Part shown: piece after piece, positions 24,615 through 37,100 of the stretch
Position numbering within the stretch: the stretch's first letter is position 1
Layout: each line of letters starts with the position of its first letter
Source of the DNA: Mesostigma viride
Lineage: Eukaryota > Streptophyta > Mesostigmatophyceae > Mesostigmatales > Mesostigmataceae
Assembly (NCBI GenBank): GCA_009746045.1
Contig: RPFO01000256.1
Location: forward strand, 1-64,000
Reading direction: 5' to 3'
DNA: 64,000 bases
Notes under the pieces: generated by a model
What the model was told of the DNA's origin: nothing
Seen by the model: the letters and a program-made list of their open reading frames with translations, nothing else
Database searches by the model: none
Made by a program: the position numbers and the translations under genes

Positions 24615-27600
24615 ATGAATTACCTGACGCAGGTAAAAAATACGCAGAAAGCCACTGCCCTCGAGGTGTCCAAGGGGCTTAGTGACGACGCCTCTTGGCA
24701 TGCCAAATATAAAGATTCGGCATATGTGTACGCTGGGGCTTTGCCCTTCCAGCTCACCGAAGGGGATTTGCTGGCGGTTTTCTCCCAGTAAGTTGTTTGC
24801 ACAGCATAGATGCATTTAGTTCTTTTCGGGTCCTCTCTTCCCTTAATTCGCTAAGCAGACACCTGAATCAAGCCACTATACGCCCGCACTGCTCTGATGT
24901 GCGATGCTAATGCCTTTCAACTAGCGAATTACGTTATTGCCTTCGTCTCACAGGTATGGAGAAATCGTGGACGTGAACCTAGTGAAGGACAAGGAGACCG
25001 GGAAGAGCAAGGGGTTCGCCTTCGTCGCGTACGAGGATCAGAGGAGTACGGTGCTGGCTGTAGGTAAGCTTGAGTGGGGCCATTCCCCAGCCGGCCTTTC
25101 TCGATATTATTTTGCCCGGGTCCTTCCTTGTATCTTTGCATCACAAACCCGCTGCTCCGAACCAGTGCTTCCACCCCGGGATGCCCTCGTTATGGTTCGA
25201 TCTGCTTTCCCCACAACTCTGGCTTGCCATCACTGCGTGGCGCCGTGCTCCTTGTGGTGGCGCCATGCTCCTTGTGGCGCTGCGTGGCGCCATGCTCCGT
25301 GTTGTAACTTCGTGGCGTCATGCTCCTTTCCTTGTTCCACCCAAACGAACCTTCGTGCCCCTGATGACGATGGCAGCGGGATCCTGGTAGTGCTAATGGT
25401 GGCCCACCTTTACACGCCGCCTGCTCGTGACCCCGCCCAACAGATAACCTGAACGGCGCCAAGGTGGCCGGCCGTGTTATCCGCGTGGACCACTGCGCTA
25501 AGTACCGGCGGCCCAAGGAGGACGAAGAGGAGGCAGCGCGCGAGGAGCGCGGCGTGTGCCACGCGTTCCAGCGCGGGGAGTGCCGCCGGGGTAGCTCCTG
25601 CAAGTACTCGCACAACCCGGAGGTGAGGGCCGCGCATGGGGCACGGATGAAGCTGTATAGGGTAGGGCAGCAGCAGCAGCGGCAGCGACAGCAGCAGCGG
25701 CAGCAGCAGCAGCAGCAGCAGCAGCGGCAGGGGCAGCGATTTGCTGTCTGCAACCGGTGTATAGGGCATTTGCGCGTTGGCAAGGCGCTTTGGAAGTTCC
25801 TGCAAGTGCTTGCACCACCCGGAGGTGAGGGCGGAGAGAGGCACGTTTCGCTGGATTCGGGTGGTGGGATGATATTCCGTAGGCCACAGGGGCGGTAAAT
25901 GCGATGCAGCTCATTTCAAGTACTCGCACAACCCGAAGGTGATGCGCCCTCAGATGGTGCGGGATTGTAACATACATGTGGGGACGTACTAAACCATACG
26001 GGGTTGTACTATACCATACGGCGTTGTACTAAACTGGGTACCCTACTGGGTTGTACTATACCATATGGGGGTGTACTGAACTAAACCATATGGGGGTGTA
26101 CTATACCATACCATATGGGGGTGTACATACTATACCATATGGGGGTGTACTATACTATACCATATGGGGGTGTACTATTAGGGGATGCACTGTACCACAT
26201 AGGGATGTAGCGCGTAGATGGTGGCGCCACTCGCAGTCGTGTTGGAGTTTGCGCTGCCTACTTTCAAGCTGCTAGGCTTCTTTTTCGAGGCTTCATTGCG
26301 ATTGTCAAGTTGCCTGTTAAGTAAAATAGGGTTTTGTCCGCTGGCATCGCGGTCACATGATGTGTGTATGACGTGCATATGATGTGACGTGTGTGTTACC
26401 TACCATGGTTTGACGCTGTAGGTGTGCATGGTGTGTGACGTGCATGGGCTTTTTTTCCTAACAAGTGATGGGCATGTGCATTTCACATGTGTGTATGCTG
26501 TGCATGTTACGGTTCCATGGTACAATGGTGGGTGATGGCGGCATCGTAACATTTTTTGCAGAGGTGTTCGGCTGATGGAGGAAGGCCCCAACCCGGCAAC
26601 GACGGAACACCCGCCGGCCCATCCAATGGAGGTAGAGCTGGGGCCGCCGCAGCGACCTTCCCGGGGGCAAGCGCCCTTCCGGGGGCCTCGGCTGCGCCGG
26701 CGACGGGTGCCAGTGAGCGGGCCACCCAGAGGGATGGGAGCGCCCTGGCAGGGACCAAGGAGACGGGCGCCCGGCCGCTAGCGAGGGAGGAGGGGAGGAA
26801 GAGGGAGGGCGATGTAGGGAAGCCTGCAGTGACGGGTGTTGGCAGGTCCGAGGGGGATGGGGCACGGCGTATCGGGGGAGGCGGCGGCAGCATGCCGTGG
26901 GCGGGGGCGGGGTCTATTTTCGCTCTCATGGAGGAGGCCAAGGACGTGGTACCAATTAGCAGGAGAGCCGGGGGCAAGGGGGAGGTGGGCAGGGAGGGAG
27001 GGAAGGGAGTGGATGGTGGCGGTCGCAAGGAGAAAGGTCGCGATGGCAGTGATGGTGAGGGTGGTGACAAGGGGGGCAAGAAGCGCCACAAGCACGAGGG
27101 GGAGACGCCCGAGGAGAGGGAGGCCCGTAAGCGTCGCAAGGAGGAGAAGAGGGAGAAGAAGAAGGAAGAGGAGGGGGAGAGGAAGGGGGAGAAGGACGAC
27201 AAGAAGAATGAGAAGAAGGATGGGAAGATGGGAGAGAAGGAAGACAAATGGGGAGAGAAGGAGGAGAAGAGAGAGAGTGGGAGGGACAGGGAGAGGGAGT
27301 ACGGCAGGGATAAGGAGCGAGACAGGGATAGGGACAGGGATGCAGGGAGGGACTGGGACAGGGAAAAAGACAGGGATGGGAATAGGGATAGGGATAGGGA
27401 TAGGGATAGGGATAGGGATAGGGATAGGGGTAGGGATAGGGATAGGGATAGGGATAGGGATAGGGATAGGGATAGGGATAGGGATAGGGATAGGGATAGG
27501 GATAGGAGTAGGGACAGGGACAAGGATAGAGAAAGAGACAGGGAGGGGAATAGGGATAGGGAAAGAGACAGGGACAGGGACAGGGACAGGGGAAGTGACA

Positions 27601-27695
27601 GGGATTGGGAGAGGGACAGCGAGAGAAGCCGAGGTGGCAGCGAGCGAGATCCCAGGGGTAAGGACAGGGACGGAGACCGGCGTGATGGACGGTGA
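24615..27695 (+). CDS. RBMX2: RBMX2/Ist3-type spliceosomal RRM protein with CCCH zinc finger
   Basis: Exons 24615-24787, 24954-25063, 25444-25622 and 26562-27695 join in frame through GT-AG introns to give 531 residues. The N-terminus MNYLTQVK, then SWHAKYKDSAYVYAGALP and the ELTEGD-like segment, match the RBMX2/Ist3 (Snu17) family, a component of the U2-associated RES complex that acts in nuclear pre-mRNA splicing and retention. The RRM has RNP2 near residues 38-43 and RNP1 (KGFAFVAY) at 77-84. A C-x7-C-x5-C-x3-H zinc finger uses C133, C141, C147 and H151. The large last exon encodes a Gly/Pro/Ala linker, a Lys/Glu-rich coiled stretch and an Asp/Arg dipeptide tail (about residues 405-500) produced by a gatagg hexanucleotide repeat. 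The ATG at 24615 is chosen because family proteins begin exactly there. It is divergent from the aminotransferase gene. Confidence 0.93.
25662..25736. repeat. (CAG)n-rich microsatellite in RBMX2 intron 3
   Basis: A run of cagcag units with cgg and cga interruptions lies just after the exon 3 donor. It would read as poly-Gln if the intron were retained, but the donor at 25623 and the family alignment place it in the intron. Degenerate tandem copies of ggcgccatgctccttgtg occur in the previous intron at 25238-25325. Confidence 0.85.
25797..25955 (+). repeat. Echoes of the RBMX2 exon 3 donor junction
   Basis: The true exon end at 25598-25640 contains tgcaagtactcgcacaaccc, then ggag and gtgagg. 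Two diverged copies follow, at 25797-25840 (tgcaagtgcttgcaccaccc then ggaggtgagggcgg) and at 25907-25955 (caagtactcgcacaacccga then aggtgatg). Both keep a usable GT, so they are potential decoy or alternative donors for the zinc-finger exon. Confidence 0.88.
25985..26200. repeat. Degenerate ~20-bp repeat (ctataccatatgggggtgta)
   Basis: About ten degenerate copies in RBMX2 intron 3. Early copies read atacggggttgtacta and later ones atatgggggtgtacta. Confidence 0.9.
27320..27515 (+). repeat. Coding (GATAGG)n hexanucleotide repeat
   Basis: The hexamer gatagg repeats about 25 times in frame inside the last RBMX2 exon and encodes the alternating Asp-Arg tail. Its length is probably polymorphic. 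The other frames give GIGIG and PIPI artefacts. Confidence 0.93.
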
Positions 27696-28420
27696 CAAAG
27701 CTAGGGCTGGTATTGGCTTTGGCCATTGGCTTACATGCATCTACTTTGTCCAATGTTAATGAAAATTTGAAATGAAATATGTATTGCCATGAGTGTGAAT
27801 TCTTCTTTGGAATGATGATCTCCGGACCTCCCGTGAGGGTTAAATGGAAGGTTTGTCATGCATGTCCACCAGGTTGTACGAAATGTGAAGAGGCGCAATA
27901 TATTCTACTAGGAAAAAGACATCGCTACGCAATTTTAAGCAGAGCTGCAAACCTTTTGCAGCCTAGTCAATACAGCATTTAACAATGCAATCGGTGGGCA
28001 ACACAACGTGCACCACAATTTCACCATCCATGCAGGGGTACCGACGGTACCGACGCGAATTTTTTTGCGCGAAAAAATTCCGATGTGTCCCGTCCCCTTA
28101 AGCTCAGCTATAGGCAAAACGTGCACGGGTGTACTGTAGGACCTGCATTCGCCTCATGCAACGATATATCCTGAGTTTAAAATGAGATTGACCGTACCCT
28201 AAGCTTGCACGTATATATCAAGGAGACAACCAGCGCAGGCCAGAAATTGGGAGATATGGCTCGATCTGGCTGCAGCTTGAAATTGCAAGAGACGGATCAC
28301 AGCTATCCTCCACTAACTACTATTCATGATGAAATTCGCCCGGCGGTCGCATCGATGAGGCAACCAGCGCAGGCTTGTTCATTATATCAGCCTGCATGAT
28401 CACATCAAGGTACTCAGGGT
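27696..28420. other. Intergenic, no gene recognised
   Basis: This follows the RBMX2 stop codon. A foldback-family end (atcaaggagacaaccagcgc) is present at about 28216-28235 and a partial one (caaccagcgcagg) at about 28363. Near 28033-28080 there is a short self-complementary stretch (gcgaatttttttgcgcg). I found no convincing coding exon. Confidence 0.5.
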
Positions 28421-29618
28421 ATTCGTTGTCCACATCGTCGCGTCGCTGCAGCAACACGATGTTTTCTGGCATACGCGGGCTTTTGGTTCCCGCCGCACAT
28501 TTGAAAGTGCTGTCCTCCGGATATTTGCCTTTGCACCGTGTGCAGTTCTTGGACGTTTGGAATCATGGCATGGCTAACGTGATGACTGACTAGCTAGACC
28601 TTTTCAGTGGTTTTCCATGTGCGGGTATTTCCTCGTGAATGGTGGGAGAGCGATCGCAGCAATGGTGCTCAGCACTAGACACTCCCGGTCAGTTAGGCTC
28701 GAAACACACGCCCTGATCAAGCATGCTGTTTCCGGCCCCACCGTCCAGGTCATCTAGTCGCTCTACACGTAAGCCAGCCATAATTTCAATGCACAAGGCT
28801 ACACATTTAATTTCCATCACCATTCATCTTCATCATCCTGAACGACTCGAACACGCGGACAAGATAACGGCAGGCTCGAGCTACCATGGTCCGGATTCAC
28901 CCGATTTCTGGCCTGCCCTGGTTGTCTTGTTGACATCAAGGTATACATGCGACCGATTGTGCATGAAGGCCGGTTCTGGGGCAGCACAGTACATGCACAC
29001 TATCTGGCCCCTTCCTCGGTGCCCTGGCTCGCCGCAGCATGCAGTCCATGCTTCCCATGCAAAATCCTAGCCCTAGCTAGTAGTTATACGTCAAGGCCAA
29101 TAGGTCACATATCAAGGAGACAACCAGCGCAGGCCAGAAATAGGGAGAATCCAGACCAAGGTAGCTCGAGCCTGCCGTTATCTTTCCGCGTGTTCGAGTC
29201 GTTCAGGATGATGAAGATGAATGGTGATGGAAATGTGTAGCCTTGTGCATTGAAATTATGGCTGGCTTACGTGTAGAGCGACTAGATGACCTGGACGGTG
29301 GGGCCGGAAACAACTTGCGTTCTCAGGGCGTGTGTTTCGAGCCTAACTGACCGGGAGTGTCTAGTGCTGAGCACCATTGCTGCGATCGCTCTCCCACCAT
29401 TTACAAGGAAATACCCGCAAATGGAAAACCACTGAAAAGGTCTAGCTAGTCAGTTATTGCGTTAGCCATGCCATGACTCCAAGCGTCCAAGAACTGCACA
29501 CGGTGCCAAGGCAAAAATCTGGAGGACAGCACTTTCAAATGTGCGGCGGGAACCAAAAGCCCGCCTATGCCAGAAAACATCGTGTTGCTGCAGCGACGCG
29601 ACGATGTGGACAACGAAT
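28421..29618. mobile_element. Large foldback element with ~510-bp inverted arms
   Basis: The left arm (28421 to about 28936) and right arm (about 29114-29618) are close reverse complements around a ~177-bp centre. Inner ends read tggttgtcttgttgacatca and, inverted, tatcaaggagacaaccagcg. Arm identity is high with scattered substitutions, including ccgtccaggtcatctagtcg. Read on the minus strand, the outer part of the left arm encodes a Cys-containing peptide (CTRCKGKYPEDSTFKC) that is broken in the right arm. Fragments of the same family recur at 28216, 36455, 44765-44823 and 56460-56692. I interpret it as a non-autonomous or decayed DNA transposon. No transposase is visible. Confidence 0.85.
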
Positions 29619-31152
29619 CCAGTGCCAGGCTCAGAGCGGCCGCAAAGGAGATCTGGCATCACAGGGTTCAGATGTGCCGAGATACTACCTTGGTCACATA
29701 TATTGGTACGTCTCACAGACTTGGTTGGGGGTCGCGAGCTATTTAATCAATCATGGCTTGGCCGGGGTCCTAGCCAAACAACCTGCCTGCCACGTTTAGT
29801 GACTGTACGTAGTCGACCATAAATACTGACAACAAGTTGACTAGCTGGATTCGAGTAATTAGATTGAAAGCCCAGATTTCCTCCTTGTTAATGCGCCTGC
29901 TGCCATCTTCAGGGATTGAATAGAGAAAAATTACCGGGCCGGCGTGTTACAATGCAAACTTCCCGATTGTCGGACGGGCCGCGAACTTCAACAGTGAGGG
30001 CTAGATGCCACAGCATTGCAGTAACTACTACAATGCCAGCCAATAACACCAGAACATAGCCATGCACTTTGCGAACCTTAGCGTCATCAGTGAATAAGCT
30101 TCACTGAAGCAACGGCCCCAGAGAAGCTGCCCGTATTGTGGGTAAGCTATGCGTCAGCCTACTCAGTATGGTACTGCATAACCTGTATTGCGCCCACGGT
30201 GTTGCGCCCCGGCACCCTGCTGTTGAGAGAGTGCTCTGTGGCCTGCCCACTTGATTGTGGCAGTGAGAGAAGCTCGGGCGCCCCCCCTCCTTCTCATTGT
30301 TTTCAGGGGTTGAAGGTTTCTTTACTCTATATTGGCACCCACGTGACGCTGTCACGTGCTAATTAATTAATGCTATGATCTACGCAGGACTGAGCGCGAG
30401 GGACAGCGAGGGGCAGCGATACCAAAGCCGGCATATGTGCTGGCCCCGTCGCCGATTCGACGACAGGTAGGCGAACGTGGGACTGTTGTGGAAATGGGAT
30501 TGCCAGTGGACTTGTGCGTTGACATGGTGCGGTTGGCGGAAGGCTGCATGGCGTAGCGACCAGGAATGAATGACCAGGTCAAGGCTGGCAAAAGGAAGGC
30601 ATTGCTAGTGCAAGGCTATCCGGTCAAAACTGATCGGTACCTTCGAGTTGTTCATTCCCTGCGCGGACGCGCACCAAGTCCACGGGGCGGTCACGTAAAA
30701 CTGCGCGAGCAAACGTGCGAACTTTCGAAGGAGGAAGTGCATTTTTATGACAAAACGTGCCAAGGTCCTGGTCACCTATCCACGGGTGCGCTTTCGCCAT
30801 ACATGTATGTATCTGCAGGCTAAAGCGTCTATCTGCAACAATTGACGCGAGACGCCCAGGAGTCGCCGCTAATAATTCTCGCAGGCGAAGCTTATGTGGC
30901 CGGTGTTTTACGCGATCGACCCAGCCTGTCAAAGGGGACTCCTGAGGCTTCACTGCACGGAGCTCTGCACGGTGCACACTGCACAGTCCAGTGCGCAAGG
31001 GTCCTGGGGTTCGCGAACGTGGCAGGGCCTGCGCAGTGCCACGTTGGCATCGGACTGACCGTTACGGATGATCCATCGACAGTGGTACGCAGTTGTCACA
31101 GTGAAATAGTTTGGAACACGCCATAGCTTCCGCGGTAAGACAAGGCAGGAAA
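29619..31152. other. Intergenic and upstream region of the methyltransferase gene
   Basis: No gene is recognised. Small open frames on both strands (for example 30566-30823 and 30624-30998) show no known motif. The last few hundred bases must contain the promoter and 5' UTR of the methyltransferase gene. I see no clear TATA element. Confidence 0.5.
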
Positions 31153-34100
31153 ATGGCAGCTCAAAAGAGCATTTACCTGTCGTCCACCAAGTTCCACGGG
31201 GTCGTACCTCGGTCTTTTTCTGCCGATGTGCTAAAGGCAAGGAAGACGCAGAACTTGCCTGCCGTCAAGGCACCATTTTCTGTCGCGGCAAGCTCTTCGT
31301 GGAATTTTAAGCGACGACCTCTTTTCAAAGGCTTGGTTGGGACATTTATCGGTTCGTTGTTGCTCGCCAAGTCCCCTGGTTCCGCGCTGGCAGCCCGATA
31401 TTACGGACCGACCAAGAATGAGGTGGCAGAGGTACTACTACATGCGTGTGACGAACTGTCTGCAATAACATGTGTTGTGGATTGCTCGAAGCTTGTCGGA
31501 TTGCCAGTGTTCGATGTCTGATTGCCAGAGCTTGACGTCTCGCCGCTTTCTCGATTCGTCAAGTGCCAAGTAAATTAACTATGCGTTGGTGGGTGTACAT
31601 TCTGTATCTTCGTTGCGATGAATAGCTCGATTGGGTATTTGGCTGTCGCTAATCAGGCGCCGGGAGATAAGTGAGCTCCCTTCTTTGCTGGCTGAAAGAA
31701 ATATCTGGAAATACGTCTTAAATGTGTTTGAATTCGCCGTAGCAGTGCAGCGCGCTGCTTATTTCCTACCGCACAGGCCCACGCCCTGCGGCATTCTGCC
31801 CATTCATGTGGATGGGAATTTAGTATCATCGGACACATTTTTTTCTAACGAGAAAACACACGGTTTGCGTGTGACGTTGCACCGGACATGTTGAGAAGAA
31901 AGGGCCGTACTTTGTGTACGCGTGTGTGTCCGTGTCAGTGCCTATGCCAGTGCCTGCGTCCGTGTGTGCGTACAAGGTGGGAAGGCTTGTGGGAGGGGGG
32001 CGAAAAGGGGGGGCATTTGCCACCGCACAAGGAGCTTTCTTTTACGGCGTCCTGCGTTCTGCTCAAAATGACGATTTTTTTTTAACCGGTGGGGTTCTTT
32101 ACATTTATGTGTGCATTCACATCTTTTCAGGTGCTGAAGAATCCCGGCTGGCCGGAAGAATGGCCGTTCAAAGAAGATGCCTTCAAGCGCTATGACGAGT
32201 GAGTTTTTTTGGGGGGGGAGGGGAAACACCGTGCGATGGGCATGCCTGAATCCGTCAATCTGTGCTTATGGCACGTTCTCATCACGCAACCAACACATCC
32301 AGCACTTATCATCCATGTTACTGCGCGCGTTGTTCTGTCTAATTATGGACATTGCCATCGTACTGGCATCCTTTATGGCGCTTGCATGAGTGCTGACTCA
32401 AACCTCTACTCATTGCTATTGTGGCCCCATGTGCCGCTATTTTCTATATCTAATTTTGTTTGCGGGAGATCTCATGTCCCAACGTTCCCTCATCTTATGC
32501 CATGCACTAAATATCATGGTGACGCCGTCTTGCTCGCAGAAGCTCGGACTCCAGACTTATTCCCGTCGCTGTCACGTATCGTTATTCTATGTATCACTAG
32601 AATAACACGTCACTTGTCCTGTTCTCTATGCATCACTAGAATAACACGTCACTTCTCCTGTACTCTATGCATCACTAGAATAACACGTCACTTCTCCTGT
32701 ACTCTCTGCATCACTAGAATAACACGTCACTTCTCCTGTACTCTCTGCATCACTAGAATAACACGTCACTTGTCCTGTACTCTATGCATCACTAGAATAA
32801 CACGTCACTTCTCCTGTTCTCTATGCATCACTAGAATAACACGTCACTTCTCCTGTACTCTATGCATCACTAGAATAACACGTCACTTCTCCTGTTCTCT
32901 CTGCATCACTAGAATAACACGTCACTTCTCCTGTACTCTCTGCATCACTAGAATAACACGTCACTTCTCCTGTTCTCTATGCATCACTAGAATAACACGT
33001 CACTTCTCCTGTTCTCTCTGCATCACTAGAATAACACGTCACTTCTCCTGTACTCTATGTATCACTAGAATAACACGTCACTTCTCCTGTTCTCTCTGCA
33101 TCACTAGAATAACACGTCACTTCTCCTGTACTCTATGCATCACTAGAATAACACGTCACTTCTCCTGTTCTCTCTGCATCACTAGAATAACACGTCACTT
33201 CTCCTGTTCTCTATGCATCACTAGAATAACACGTCACTTCTCCTGTTCTCTATGCATCACTAGAATACCACGTCACTTCTCCTGTACTCTCTGCATCACT
33301 AGAATAACACGTCACTTCTCCTGTACTCTATACATCACTAGAATACCACGTCACTTGTCCTGTTCTCTATGCATCACTAGAATAACACATCACTTCTCCT
33401 GTTCTCTATGCATCACTAGAATACCACGTCACTTCTCCTGTTCTCTCTGCATCACTAGAATAACACGTCACTTCTCCTGTTCTCTATGCATCACTAGAAT
33501 AACACGTCACTTCTCCTGTTCTCTATGCATCACTAGAATAACACGTCACTTCTCCTGTACTCTATACATCACTAGAATACCACGTCACTTGTCCTGTTCT
33601 CTCTGCATCACTAGAATAACACGTCACTTCTCCTGTTCTCTATGCATCACTAGAATACCACGTCACTTCTCCTGTACTCTCTGCATCACTAGAATAACAC
33701 GTCACTTCTCCTGTACTCTCTGCATCACTAGAATAACACGTCACTTCTCCTGTTCTCTATGCATCACTAGAATAACACGTCACTTCTCCTGTACTCTCTG
33801 CATCACTAGAATAACACGTCACTTCTCATGTACTCTATACATCACAAGAATACCACGTCACTTGTCCTGTTCTCTATGCATCACTAGAATAACACATCAC
33901 TTCTCCTGTTCTCTATGCATCACTAGAATACCACGTCACTTCTCCTGTACTCTCTGCATCACTAGAATAACACGTCACTTCTCCTGTACTCTCTGCATCA
34001 CTAGAATAACACGTCACTTCTCCTGTTCTCTCTGCATCACTAGAATAACACGTCACTTCTCCTGTTCTCTATGCATCACTAGAATAACACGTCACTTCTC

Positions 34101-37100
34101 CTGTTCTCTCTGTATCACTAGAATAACACGTCACTTCTCCTGTACTCTATGCATCACTAGAATAACACGTCACTTCTCCTGTACTCTATGTATCACTAGA
34201 ATAACACGTCACTTCTCCTGTTCTCTATGCATCACTAGAATAACACGTCACTTCTCCTGTTCTCTATGCATCACTAGAATAACACGTCACTTCTCCTGTA
34301 CTCTCTGCATCACTAGAATAACACGTCACTTCTCCTGTACTCTCTGCATCACTAGAATAACACGTCACTTCTCCTGTTCTCTATGCATCACTAGAATAAC
34401 ACGTCACTTCTCCTGTACTCTATGTATCACTAGAATAACACGTCACTTCTCCTGTTCTCTCTGCATCACTAGAATAACACGTCACTTCTCCTGTACTCTA
34501 TGCATCACTAGAATAACACGTCACTTCTCCTGTTCTCTCTGCATCACTAGAATAACACGTCACTTCTCCTGTTCTCTATGCATCACTAGAATAACACGTC
34601 ACTTCTCCTGTTCTCTATGCATCACTAGAATAACACGTCACTTCTCCTGTTCTCTATGCATCACTAGAATAACACGTCACTTCTCCTGTACTCTCTGCAT
34701 CACTAGAATAACACGTCACTTCTCCTGTTCTCTCTGCATCACTAGAATAACACGTCACTTCTCCTGTTCTCTATGCATCACTAGAATAACACGTCACTTC
34801 TCCTGTACTCTATGTATCACTAGAATAACACGTCACTTCTCCTGTTCTCTCTGCATCACTAGAATAACACGTCACTTCTCCTGTTCTCTCTGTATCACTA
34901 GAATAACACGTCACTTCTCCTGTTCTCTATGTATCACTAGAATAACACGTCACTTCTCCTGTTCTCTATGCATCACTAGAATACCACGTCACTTCTCCTG
35001 TTCTCTCTGTATCACTAGAATAACACGTCACTTCTCCTGTTCTCTATGCATCACTAGAATAACACGTCACTTCTCCTGTTCTCTCTGCATCACTAGAATA
35101 ACACGTCACTTCTCCTGTACTCTCTGTATCACTAGAATAACACGTCACTTCTCCTGTTCTCTATGCATCACTAGAATACCACGTCACTTCTCCTGTACTC
35201 TCTGCATCACTAGAATAACACGTCACTTCTCCTGTTCTCTCTGCATCACTAGAATAACACGTCACTTCTCCTGTTCTCTATGCATCACTAGAATAACACG
35301 TCACTTCTCCTGTTCTCTCTGTATCACTAGAATAACACGTCACTTCTCCTGTTCTCTATGCATCACTAGAATAACACGTCACTTCTCCTGTTCTCTATGC
35401 ATCACTAGAATAACACGTCACTTCTCCTGTTCTCTCTGTATCACTAGAATAACACGTCACTTCTCCTGTTCTCTATGCATCACTAGAATAACACGTCACT
35501 TCTCCTGTTCTCTCTGCATCACTAGAATAACACGTCACTTCTCCTGTTCTCTATGCATCACTAGAACAACACGTCACTTCTCCTGTTCTCTCTGTATCAC
35601 TAGAATAACACGTCACTTCTCCTGTTCTCTATGCATCACTAGAATAACACGTCACTTCTCCTGTTCTCTATGCATCACTAGAATAACACGTCACTTCTCC
35701 TGTTCTCTCTGCATCACTAGAATAACACGTCACTTCTCCTGTACTCTATGTATCACTAGAATAACACGTCACTTCTCCTGTTCTCTATGCATCACTAGAA
35801 TAACACGTCACTTCTCCTGTTCTCTATGCATCACTAGAATAACACGTCACTTCTCCTGTACTCTATGTATCACTAGACCCTTTGTCCGCGGGAGCCCACA
35901 GCTCCCAGCTTGTCCTCATCCCTGTTGTGCTTGCATGCATCGCTAATCTATGTATCAGAGATATAGATCTGAAGTATCATATACATAAAGGGTTCATGCG
36001 GGCAAGAAGAATACTACAGATTTATATTCATGTAACACTATGGTCTATTTGTACTATGTATTGGTCTCTAGTATCTTCCTAGCATGAACCTCTACCCCTC
36101 AACTTCTGCCCACCTTTCACCTTCTGCCTATCCCGTATCATGCACTACAATTTCACGGCTGCGCTATTTTTTTTCTCGCAGGAGCCTCAACTCCCCACGT
36201 GTACTCGTTGCTGCTGTGCTTGCACGGATCCTTGCTTGGTGACACGTCGTTACTACACTTGGGTGCCTGTCGTTACTACCCTCAGGAGCCCCGACTCCGA
36301 CTTCTACTCGTCGCCACGCTTTGTCACCCACATCGACGACCCAGCGATCGCCGCCCTCACGCGTTGGTATGCACAGAACTTCCCAAAGTCCAACACGCCG
36401 GGCACCGCCATCCTGGACGTGTGCAGCAGCTGGGTGAGTCCATGGCATGTATTTATCAAAGAGACAACCAGCGCATGTACTTACAGCAGTATACGTGTAG
36501 TATGTGGGTGTATGGGTATCTTCCGACACGCCGGGCACCGCCATCCTGCTCGTGTGCAGTGGCTGGGTAAGTCGTGTTGGTTGCCGGCACCCCATGGTAT
36601 CTAGTAGAGTAATAATAATATTAATCATACGAATATGGTATTTTCCAACATCCTGGACCACTAGATGGGTGAGTCTGTATTTATAGCAATAAAATATAAG
36701 GTATTTATAGCAATAAAATATAGTATGTGGACGGATACGTATTCTTCGACACGCCGGGCGCTGTGTCCATCCTCTCCGTGTGCAGCAGCTGGTTAAGCCG
36801 AGCTGTGTAGTAGCGAGTAAGCCAACCCATCCTAACAGTAAAATGGGTTGGCGAAGCATCGTCCACCTGTGCAGCCGAGTTTCCGCTGGTTGCTCACATC
36901 TCATGTTTGTACACAGTTGGTGCATCTCAACCGTCCACGACGTGTGCAGCTGCTGGCCAAGTCCTGGCAGCTGCAACAAGGCCTGCAGGTCCCATGCATC
37001 GAGTGTGCTGCTGTGAATGTAAAACAGCAGTGGGTGTTGTGCAGCAGTGGTTGTGGTCCTATGCATGCCCTTGATCTTGCCTTGTGCTCGATCTTGCCTT

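Noticed and set aside
26507-27753. Opposite-strand and alternate-frame ORFs over the RBMX2-like tail (LSLSLS, PIPIPI, GIGIGI)
   Set aside because: Shadow frames of the hexanucleotide repeat. The plus frame joins correctly to the RRM and zinc-finger exons.
32209-35946. 1245-codon open frame through the 39-bp minisatellite
   Set aside because: It is a frame artefact of a unit divisible by three. Exon 2 is not in this frame and a proper donor and acceptor bracket the array.
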